Shown in pieces: positions 54,918 through 64,000 of a stretch of DNA of 64,000 nucleotides. Under the pieces are notes generated by a model. The model was not told the DNA's origin and made no database searches. It saw only the letters and a list, made by a program, of their open reading frames with translations. Within the stretch, counting starts at the first letter, position 1. The number at the start of each line of letters is the position of its first letter. Both the position numbers and the translations under genes were made by a program. Where the stretch lies: the NCBI RefSeq assembly GCF_033568475.1, contig NC_133122.1:159891361-159955360 (forward strand). The letters are read 5' to 3'. Source of the DNA: Henckelia pumila. Lineage: Eukaryota; Streptophyta; Magnoliopsida; Lamiales; Gesneriaceae.

Positions 54918-57900
54918 ATGAATTCGCGCAATCCACTATTCTCTATTCTCGAACAAAATAAACTGACTGGCGCAAACTATACGGAATGGTTCCGTAAGTT
55001 GAAGATTGTCTTGACCTCGGAGAAGATGCTCTACGTGTTAGAAAAATCTCCTCCGAAGGAAGCACCAGCTGACATAAGTCCGGAAGAGTTGGCCAAACTT
55101 GATACATGGTGGGACCATGATATCAAGGCCAAATGCTATATGCAAGCCTCGATGTCTGATGAACTCCAGAGGCGATTTGAGGATACCGTGAATGCTGCTG
55201 ACATTCACGTACAACTCAAGGAACTTTTTGGGGATCAATCGAGAGCTGAAAGGTTCGCTACTGTAAAAGAGTTAATGACGTGTCGCATGCGTGAAGGGAC
55301 TTCGGTCCGTGATCATGGGGTACGAGTGATTTGGCTCATTCAGAAGTTGGTAACGCTTGATTTGGTATTGGAGCATGAACTCAACGTGGACTTATTACTT
55401 CTCTCTCTTTCTTCTTCGTTTGACGGTTTTATGGTGAATTTCAATATGAACAAGATAGAGTCCTCCCTTGAAGAGATGGTCAATATGCTTGTAACATATG
55501 AAGCCACTTTAAAGAAGGATAAACCGGCTCTCTTGGTGGGCTCCTCTTATTCTGCTAAGAAGGGGCCAAGTAAAAAGGGTAAGAAACGTTCTGCCCCACC
55601 CAAGAAAACCGGACCCGAGAAGAAGAACAAGACAAAGGCTTCAAACATGGAAAAGTCCAAGGATGTTTGCCATCACTGCAAGAAACCCGGTCATTGGAAA
55701 CGTAACTGCAAGGAATATCTAGAGCAGTTGCGAACTGCGAAGGGTATGTTCTATATTGAAATAAATGTTTCACTTAATACTACTTCTTGGGTATTGGATA
55801 CCGGATGTGGATCTCACATTTGCAATGATTTGCAGGTGATGACAAGAAGTCGCAAGCTTAGAATGGGTGAGACCCAGCTGAGGCTCGGAAATGGTTCTAG
55901 AGTTGAAGCCAAAGCTGTGGGAGACGTTTATTTAATTTTGCAGAATGATTTTAAGTTACTTTTGAGAGATGTTTTATTTGTTCCAGATTTGATTAAAAAC
56001 ATTATTTCTGTTTCTATGCTTGATAGAGATGGTTTTTTTTGCAATTTTGTGAATGAGATTTGCAATATTTACAAGAATGAATGTTTGATTGGAAATGGAC
56101 AACTTGAAAACGATCTATATAACTTAAAATTAAAAGACGTTCCAATAAATTATGTTGATAAACCGGTAACAACGAACAAAAAGAAAATCGATAGTCAAAA
56201 CCCGGCAAACCTTTGGCATGCTAGGCTAGGTCATATTTCCTCAAGGAGGATGAACAAGCTAGTGGGAGAGGGCATGTTTGATATGTCTGATATTAACTCT
56301 CTACCTACTTGTGAGTCCTGCCTGAAAGGAAAAATGACTAAATCTCCTTTTAAGGGGAAACCTGAGCGTAGTCAAAATCTGTTGGATTTGATCCATACAG
56401 ATGTTTGTGGTCCATTTAGAATTGGTACTCAATTCGGCCACACCTATTTCATTACCTTTACTGATGATTATTCAAGGTATGGGTATTTATATTTAATGAA
56501 ATATAAGTCTGAAGCATTTGAAAAGTTCAAAGAATTCAAGGCTGAAGTAGAAAACAAGCTAGGTAAAAGTATTAAAGCACTTCGATCGGATCGAGGTGGA
56601 GAATACTTAAGTGCCGAGTTTTTGGACTATCTAAAAGAGAATGGGATTCTCTCTCAGTGGACTCCTCCTATGACACCACAGCTGAATGGTGTTTCGGAGC
56701 GTCGTAATAGAACCTTGTTGGACATGGTTCGATCCATGATGAGCTTCACTGAGATCCCACCATCGTTTGGGGCTACGCGCTTGAAACGGCGGTTTTGTTG
56801 TTGAACAACGTTCACACTAAAGCAGTAGATAAAACACCATACGAGTTATGGAATGGCAAAGCTCCTAAGTATTCGTACTTGAGGATTTGGGGATGTCCTT
56901 CTTACGTGAAGCAGACAGTGGGAGATAAGTTGGATAGTCGATCCATCTTATGTTATTTTGTGGGGTATCCGAAGAATTCAATCGGATATTATTTCTATCA
57001 TCCTGCTGAAACAAAGGTGTTTGTTTCAAGGAATGCCACCTTCTTGGAGAAGGAATTCTTATTGGATAAGAAAGGCAAGATGATGGAACTCAAAGAAATT
57101 CGAGAAGAACCCGAAATACAAATTAACGATCCTACACCTCAAGAATCATCACAAGACACGCCTATTGCTAGAAGATCCGAGAGGACTTCTAGGCCTTCTG
57201 TTAGATATGGTCTTCTTCTTGAAGGGGATCAAAGTGAACCCAATATTGGATATGATCCAAGAAACTTCAAGGAAGCAATTTCTGATGCGGATTCTAATTT
57301 ATGGCTTGAAGCAATGCAGTCGGAAATAGACTCGATGCATTCAAACCATGTTTGGTCTTTAGTAGATCCTCCTGATGGAATTGTTCCAATAGGATGTAAA
57401 TGGATTTACAAAAGAAAACTTGGGCCTAATGGCAAGGTGTTGACCTATAAGGCACGATTGGTTGCAAAAGGTTATACTCAAAGACAAGGAGTTGACTATG
57501 ATGAAACCTTTTCACCAGTCGCAATGTTCAAGTCCATAAGAATCCTAATTGCCATAGCAGCATGGTATGACTATGAGATATGGCAAATGGATGTGAAGAC
57601 TGCATTTCTTAATGGAAACATTAAGGAAGAAATCTATATGATGCATCCTGAAGGATTCACCTCCATGGGAAGCGAGCATAAGGTATGCAAGCTTCAGAGA
57701 TCAATCTATGATCTCAAACAAGCATCAAGAAGTTGGAACCAGAAATTTGATGAAACAATAAAGGATTTTGGTTTCATCAAGAACCCAGAGGAACCGTGCG
57801 TGTACAAGAAAGTAGTTAAGGATGCTGTGACATTCTTAGTACTTTATGTTGATGACATCCTACTCATTGGGAATGATGTAGGGATGTTGCAGTCAACAAA

Positions 57901-58867
57901 GATATGGTTATCAGGTAGATTCTCGATGAAGGATTTGGGTGAGGCATCCTATATTCTAGGGATACAGATCTATAGAGATAGATCTAAGAGAATGATATGA
58001 CTCACTCAAGCAACCTACATCGACACCATATTGAAAAGGTTTTCAATGGATGGGTCCAAGAGAGGACATCTACCTATGCGTCATGGAATTTCTCTATCCA
58101 AGTCTATGTGTCCCAAGACTGATGAAGAGATAGAGAAAATGACACATGTACCATATGCGTCAGGCATTGGTAGTATTATGTATGGGATGATATCTACCAG
58201 ACCAGATGTAGCATTTGCTCTGAGTGTCACGAGCAGATATCAAGCCAATCCCGGTCAAATGCATTGGAAAGCCGTGAAGGACATTCTTAAGTACTTACGA
58301 AGGACTAAGAATATGTTCATGGTATATGGAGGAAGAGAACTGAAATTGGAAGGCTATACCGACTCTAGCTTCCAAAGTGACGTGGATGACTCGAAGTCAA
58401 CCTCTGGATTTGTGTTCATGCTCAATGGCGGTGCTGTCTCTTGGAAGAGTTCCAAGCAGGACACCACAGCGGATTCCACCACTGAGGCAGAATACATTGC
58501 GGCATCAGCTGCTGCTAAAGAGGCCGTTTGGATGAGGAATTTCGTCCAAGAGTTGGACGTTATTCCTGAAGTTGTTGGTCCAGTCCCGGTGTACTGTGAC
58601 AACACGGGTGCCGTTGCTCAGGCAAAGGAACCAAGGTCTCATCAAAGATCCAAACACGTACTGAGGAAATACCACATCATCCGGGAGATCGTGGAAAGAA
58701 GAGACATCACTGTCGAGAGAGTGGCCTCTGCAGACAATATCGCTGATCCACTTACTAAGCCCTTGCCAGGACCATTATTTGACAAACATCGCGAAGCAAT
58801 GGGACTGCGTAGTATGACTAGTTGGCTTTATGGCAAGTGGGAGATTGAAAGAGTAGGTGCCCGGTGA
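54918..58867 (+). pseudogene. Gag-pol of copia 2, two lesions
   Basis: Start at ATG 54918 (MNSRNPLFSILEQNK). Gag occupies about the first 250 residues, then an intact CCHC knuckle (CHHCKKPGHWKRNC), protease (WVLDTGCGSHICND), integrase with its HHCC finger (LWHARLGHISSRRMNKL, CESCLKGKMTKSPF) and D-D-E core (HTDVCGPF, RSDRGGEY, NGVSERRNR), reverse transcriptase (FSPVAMFKSIRILIAI, YVDDILLIGND), and RNase H (YTDSSFQSDVDDSKSTSG, TTEAEYIAAS, YCDNTGAVAQ). Lesion 1: a one-base loss near 56769, just after SFTEIPPSF, shifts frame; the right frame resumes by 56795. Lesion 2: a TGA at 57998-58000 after RSKRMI. Otherwise all catalytic motifs are present. It ends ERVGAR, overlapping the LTR start. Confidence 0.93.
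58835..58845 (+). promoter_or_regulatory. Polypurine tract of copia 2
   Basis: AAGTGGGAGAT directly before the 3' LTR; the primer for plus-strand synthesis. It lies inside the coding frame, as in copia 1. Confidence 0.75.
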
Positions 58868-60691
58868 GCCAACTTGTGGCTAAGGGCTTTGATGACTCTA
58901 TGTACAAACAATCTTTTGTTTAATATAATTTACATTTTTATAATGGCGTTTACTTTATCTTTTATCATATTATTATGTTGTGACATACTATAAGATGTTT
59001 AGATGAAGACCTTGAATATACTATAGTGTATGTAAGATGTGGTAGCACATGGGGATGGCTATCATGAAACACATCTTATAGTCACTGTATATTCTAAACA
59101 GTTCCTAGTCGATTGAGCCGTCCGTTAATAAGGATAAGGATCGCTCGAGATTGATACTAGCATTTGCGATGCCGAGTACCACGTTTCATTGGTATGGAAC
59201 ATAGAGATGTTCAAAGCATGCAAATGGATATTCATACAATGAATGATCGAACTACCCTATCCGGACTTTCCAAGTGGTTATCATTTATCGAGTGGATAAA
59301 GTCCGTGGTTTTGGTTGTACACCATTAGTCCTTACTACTTGAAACATCATTGAGACTCTATATGCTAGTACTGTACTTTGACTCGTTTACCGACTCTATT
59401 GGGGTCATCAGGTGTCGGGATTGGGTACAGTTACGACACATATAGGAGTCGATGCTTTGTTGTCAAGGATTCACCACATACTTGCTAGTGTGGATATCCT
59501 ATGCAATCTGAGGAGATATTAGTGTGACGAATCTCTGGCCAGAGTACATGATGTGTTTTAAGAAATGGTTTCTTAGTAGCACATGCGATGTCACTATTTG
59601 ATCTTCAAGATGTATTGCATAGTTATCGAATCTCGAACGACTCTCAATTTACCAATGGTTGTTGATTCGATCGGGATATATGGATGAAGGGACCGTACTG
59701 TATGCTAACCAAAATCTATTGGTTCTTGCAGGCACTATCAGTGATACCTAGGGAATCATGGGGCGATGTTGCTAGGCACTTTTACCATGATTCGATGGGC
59801 AAGTCGGAAATTGTTGTTCCGAGTCACAAGGAGTTGTGAGCCCACGGCTAGCTGTATCCCTGAACCATTGAGGGTCACACAAGTAATGGATTTTTAATCC
59901 CCATTGAGATAATTAAATTCAAAGAGTTAAATTTAGTGAATAAAGAAGTGGGACTTCTTATTTAAGAGTAGAGGAGTAAGATTTCCTAAAATGACATAGG
60001 GATGGGCATTTTTGGAAACCACGGAATTCGGATTCAGAAAATTTATCTTGACTTTAAAAGATGCAGAAATGGTTTCTGTGCACATTGGTGAAATTGGTTT
60101 ATCAATCTGAGTCACGATGAATTTTATATTAATTTCTGAACATGCGGGTTTTGCTTGTCAGGCTTGAACTTATGACTAATGGGCCCTAAGCTGTTAGCAG
60201 CCCACATTATAAATAAGTTATTGCAGTACAGAAATTATACAACAGAGGCATAATTTTCGAAATCTACTAGGGTTTTTGAGACCTAGTGGCCGCCGCCCCT
60301 ATCCCCTCTCTGCTCGAAAAATTCCAGCCTGTGAATTTTGAATTTGCAGTCTGGTTTAACGGATCAAATTCGTTAATTCTCTTCGTAGAAACTTCTGATA
60401 GATTTTCTAGTGCAATCTATCAGAGGGATTAAACTTCTGTTCGTGGACCTGATTGAAGAATTGTTCGTCCATCAGTTCCTGGGATATACAACAAGAGCAG
60501 AGTAATCTGTTGGTGTCCATAATCTCGTTTCGAGATTCAAGGTAAAAATTTAAATTGTTATTTAATTTTTACACGCACAATTTAATCGTAAATTTTTGAT
60601 ACCCATGATATGAAATCGTTCCATATAAAATTTTTAAACTTCCGCTGCACCGGGTATCAATTCTGATTGATCTGATCACCGTTCTCCAACA
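58846..60691 (+). repeat. 3' LTR of copia 2, complete, 1846 bp
   Basis: Starts TGAAAGAGTAGGTGCCCGG, ends CACCGTTCTCCAACA. It shares blocks with copia 1's LTRs, for example CAGTTCCTAGTCGATT near 59100, CTTGCAGGCACTAT near 59725, and TGAACCATTGAGGGTCACAC near 59862. It therefore belongs to the same family but a diverged subfamily. Confidence 0.9.
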
Positions 60692-61532
60692 GTCAGTTCT
60701 TACGTATCTCAATAATATACTCCTAGATGTCCCCACATCTACAGTCCGTCACTGCAATGCAAAGTACTAATGCATCACTAATCATGCTCTAAAAGACTTA
60801 ACTAAGCTATTGAATACTCCCTAATAGTTTTAGGGAACTCGTTTCATACCTACGTCCGTCGTTAGCCCACTGATGACGATAGTCCCAAAACTTGGGCACA
60901 ACTCATCTACAATTCCAGAAACGCTCCGTCGTCTCTTGGACTTTATATAGAATGTCCAAAAGGCCCTAAAACTAGATAGAAAATAGAGAGGAAAAGGGAA
61001 ATTGGTGCACTTGAATAAGAGCCTCGGCATGCTATATGTAGAGTGATTTCGGACGGTCCGATCCCCACCTTCAGATCGTCTGATATTTGCATGCAATCCA
61101 CGTGTCCTGCCAGCACTTCGGATGGTCCGAAATGGACTCTGGATTGTCCGATCTCAAATAATACATCATCTGTGATGTCACCAACTTGGACTTAATTCGG
61201 ATCGTCCGATCTTTTACTTCGGATCGTCTGAACTCCCATAGCTAGCCAATCAAATATCGTTTCTTACCTTATCTTATCCAATGGTGATTGAATCGTTCGA
61301 TCCTTACTTCGGATCGTCCGATCTCCTCGGACACTTCGATCTTCAAACAAGCTTCCGAACCCCCCTGGACATCGGACCATCCGATCTAGAGTTTGGAGCT
61401 TCTGATCCACCCGCGAGCTTGGACTCTTCCGGACCATTTTTGAGTGTTATAAATCTATTTTTCAAGTGGTTTATTTTTCAAATAATCATTATTAGGCACT
61501 TGATTAACTTAATTTGGGTACGGGATACTACA

Positions 61533-61549
61533 TTCTCCCCCCGTTAAAA
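61533..61549 (-). promoter_or_regulatory. Polypurine tract of the LTR4 element
   Basis: On the minus strand TTTTAACGGGGGGAGAA directly precedes TGTAGTATCCC of the LTR. This arrangement is the usual junction in Tekay-like gypsy elements, where the preceding text resembles the end of the polyprotein (GATGAAATATTTTAACGG). Confidence 0.6.
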
Positions 61550-63517
61550 TATTTCATCCAAAAATCTAGGACGTTCCTGAGAATGTATCACATCTCAAAC
61601 CTATCACATTCACGGGTAGCTGCTGATCCAAACAAAACATTTGGTCGAATAACTTTCGAAAATTGATATTTCGCTAAAACTTGCATAGTTTGTCCTTTAT
61701 TGAATCACGTTACTGTCAAGAAATCCAACTAACTAGACATCTTATTTTTGGCAACTGTCTATTGTCTGAAATTCCACTAACCATGGGAATTACGTAGTAC
61801 AACTGACAACAATTATCCACAGTCTTCTATTTGACAAACGGAAACAATAATCCCTTCTGTGTTACTCGTAGAATTAGTCTTACTCTGATCTACTAAAGTA
61901 TCCCAAGACGGATAGTGCCTCCGGTTATCTTCCCAAAGCTCAAATCAGCAACATCCCTAGTTGTTCATTTATCAAATTCTCAAATCATTCTACATCTTCG
62001 AATGTTAATCTATCCGATCACATCAACATTTGAGTCAAACTTACTGCATTAATCGAGAATTTATGATACATACACATTGTATTGCTAACTTGTCTGATAC
62101 TGAGATTGCATAGCAACCACATTGCGGCATATCACTCTTTCCTATCTGAAAACCTCAGATTACATTTCTAGTGGTATGATTACAAACTTGCGTAAATACT
62201 TGAACTTATTGCTATCCGTCTCGATCTTAATACTTGGATCTTATTACTGAAGATGTCATCCAACAATTCTACAGGTCATCCTGCCACGAAAAATAAAATA
62301 CTGACAGTTTCCTAGCATCATAGTACGTACCTTCAGTACTTATCCTGGCCGCTGTTATAATATTCCCAAAAGGAAACCAAATATAAAAACGTATGACAAT
62401 TTCTTTTCCAACCCCCAAAAATATTTTGCGACAACGTCATTGTCCACAACCTTCTATCTTACAAAATTCTCAGGTTTTTACCTTGGAAATCACACTACCT
62501 TTACACCGAATGCTTAGATGGGTTAACACCATCCTCGGCATTAGTAACCTGTATCAATTGATTTATATATGTCTTGTTACTCGAGATAAAATGTAGAACG
62601 ACACTAGTTATCCTATCATGGATAACAAAAAATCCTCGTCAACTTGATTCATTAACTGGGATGAATGAAACTGGCTCACTTCGATCTTAAATGAAGTTCT
62701 CAATACTTGCGACAATCCAGCTAAATTTTGGATCGATCCCGATTGATTCTAACATCTCAATGGCTTAGTGCATCAGAAACACCCTTCAAGATCAGCGAAA
62801 ACAATCCCGCCAGATCCTAAAAAACTATAGGCCTTAGTTGTTGTCTCATCTCACTACTAAAACAACTGATGCTATCCTGCTAATGCTCATCGAAATCTAA
62901 AATCACTTGTTGTCTCACAATCCAATGACAAACTTCTGAGAATACCGCTGGAAATGCTTAAGCAAAGTATTCGGCTAGCAGTTCCCGAAAGTTACCGTCC
63001 ACTAACAACCTGGAACAACTACTTAATTCCAATTTCGCAAATTTGTTCAACCATTACTAATACCAATCAATACTCAGATCCAATCTGTCTCTTCCTAACA
63101 AGGAAGTATTATCCTGAGAAAGTTAGTAAATCTCAACGTTTGTATTTATCACCTAATAACTTCAGAAATGTTATCGGACTAATCCATGACAACAATATTC
63201 AAACTGTAACCACTTACCGTGATCAACAGGAACCCAAAATTTCCGTCTCTTGTATGCCTAGAGATCTCCAAATGACTAGAGAATCCTGAATGCACCTGAA
63301 TCTCTTTACTGCCTTGAGGCATTATCAAGGACCAACTCCTAAGCATACAAGCTTATAGTACTGTCCCAAGTACTTCCCGATTCATTATATCCCAAATCAA
63401 TGCTGGTTGGACTTAAACTTAACGATCACGTTGATCCGTTGTGGATCCCGCTTAGTCTGACAGGATCCACCAAATTTAGGCAATCATTTGCCCAACCCTG
63501 GGTCATTGAAAACATAC
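61550..63517 (-). other. Internal region of the LTR4 element, no pol recognised
   Basis: I read both strands and found no protease, RT, integrase or chromodomain motif. Plus-strand open frames at 62393-62596 and 62954-63289 have no recognisable content. It may be non-coding filler of a non-autonomous element or a fully decayed pol. Confidence 0.35.
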
Positions 63518-63647
63518 ATTGCTTGATCCACAACTAGATCTGATCTAGCTATACATGCAGTTTAGTAGATTGCTTGATCCACAACTAGATCTGATCTAGC
63601 TGCCATAAGTGTAGCACCTAAAATCCAATCTACTAAACTGCATGTAT
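63518..63647. repeat. 51-bp insertion with direct and inverted copies
   Basis: A 33-bp segment beginning ATTGCTTGATCCACAACTAG occurs at 63518-63550 and again at 63569-63601. Between and overlapping them, 63551-63572 is an exact inverted copy of 63626-63647 (22 of 22). The simplest reading is a 51-bp insertion at 63551-63601. Confidence 0.85.
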
Positions 63648-64000
63648 TAAATTAAATAAATATTATGATTATTAGTTTTAAGTTTAATCGATATAAAATT
63701 CTTTATCTGAATTATTTGTTAATAAAATATTAATTATTTATTAAAATGATTTTTATTGTGCAATTTAATTGTTTTAAATATTTTAATGGTTTAAGCTTGC
63801 TTAATTAAATGATTTTAATTATTTAGTTTATTCATTTAAATGATCCTAACTGTCCCGCTTATTTATTTAAAATGACTTAAGTTTATTGGATAGTTATTTA
63901 AATGATTTTAACTGTATAGCTTATTTATTTAAATGATTTTAATTCCAAATCGTTTTAAAGGTTTTATTTCCGTTTGTGTATTTATTTAATTGGTTTTAAA
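63610..64000 (+). mobile_element. Start of another LTR-like element, cut by the window edge
   Basis: TGTAGCACCTAAAATCC resembles the start of LTR1 (TGTGACGCCTAGAATTT). The following text has repeated TTATTTAAATGATTTTAA words at 63-bp-scale spacing, typical of AT-rich LTR starts. The end is outside the window, so this is tentative. Confidence 0.4.

Larger units (their letters stand above)
53247..60691 (+). mobile_element. Ty1-copia retrotransposon 2 (young, 5' LTR deleted; TSD GTCAG)
   Basis: Flanked by GTCAG at 53242-53246 and 60692-60696. The first 70 bases (53247-53316) are identical to the first 70 of the 3' LTR (58846-58915). After that the sequence jumps straight into the untranslated leader, so about 1.78 kb of the LTR, the primer-binding site and the first part of the leader are missing. 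The polyprotein has only two visible lesions. Identity between the LTR remnants and the near-open frame point to a recent insertion into LTR4, followed by a deletion. Confidence 0.93.
52547..61532 (-). mobile_element. LTR4 on the minus strand, split by copia 2
   Basis: On the minus strand the LTR begins TGTAGTATCCCGTACCC at 61532 and ends GGGTCCACTACA at 52547. Without copia 2 and one duplication copy it is about 1.54 kb. A purine tract (minus-strand AACGGGGGGAGAA) lies just outside its start, at 61533-61549, so this is a 3' LTR with internal sequence to its right, not a solo LTR. The part at 61035-61440 holds a series of ATCGGACGATCCGA-like palindromes, parallel to those of LTR3. No target duplication can be tested, as the other end is outside the recognisable region. 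Confidence 0.75.

Noticed and set aside
62954-63289. Plus-strand ORF of 111 aa near the right edge
   Set aside because: No recognisable domain, in the internal region of a minus-strand element, and with no sign of a start context or relatives here; chance frame.

Overview
This is nuclear DNA of a flowering plant: genes are spliced with GT..AG introns, intergenic DNA is AT-rich, and the gene and transposon families present are those of eudicots. I cannot name the species. The window divides into a gene-bearing left part (about 1-25,500) and a right part (about 25,500-64,000) made almost wholly of nested transposable elements.

Gene part. Four host genes are supported. (1) The 3' exon of a DUF1635 coiled-coil protein (+, 274-1092). 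(2) A complete five-exon RIBA3-type riboflavin gene (-, 1529-3716, 519 aa) whose GTP cyclohydrolase II half looks intact and whose DHBP synthase half has lost catalytic residues. (3) A two-exon DUF3741/TRM-like gene (+, 15216-16622, 334 aa). (4) A complete eleven-exon UDP-galactose/UDP-glucose transporter of the UTR5 type (-, 17578-25209, 342 aa). From memory, DUF1635, RIBA3 and the UTR5-like gene are also neighbours in Arabidopsis (AT5G59760, AT5G59750, AT5G59740), so this looks like conserved microsynteny. The 11.5 kb between RIBA3 and the TRM-like gene holds a decayed PIF/Harbinger element (divergent ORF1 and transposase around a 68-bp tandem array), a fragment of a minus-strand Ty1-copia pol, a gene-free repeat-like stretch, and a three-layer nest of hAT elements.

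Transposon part. Copia element 1 (about 27143-46297) is old and full of stops. Each of its LTRs carries a different solo-LTR insertion: LTR1 (27607-33878, TSD AATAT) in the 5' LTR and LTR2 (41346-44627, TSD ATTAG) in the 3' LTR. LTR1 in turn holds a complete hAT element (29769-33066, TSD TGTGTGGG) with a frameshifted transposase. Next come a small unknown minus-strand ORF with a decayed relative, and two tandem copies of a repeat, one split by solo LTR3 (48590-50012, TSD GTGGG). A minus-strand LTR of LTR3's family, LTR4 (52547-61532), is split by a young copia element 2 (53247-60691, TSD GTCAG). Element 2's polyprotein has only two visible lesions, but a deletion removed most of its 5' LTR and its primer-binding site. 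The window ends in the start of another LTR-like sequence next to a 51-bp insertion that looks like a template switch.

I see no operon, CRISPR array, RNA gene or defence system. The most notable material is the nesting order, the conserved leader repeats of the copia family, the palindrome-rich LTRs, and the small unknown ORF family at 46.6-47.5 kb.
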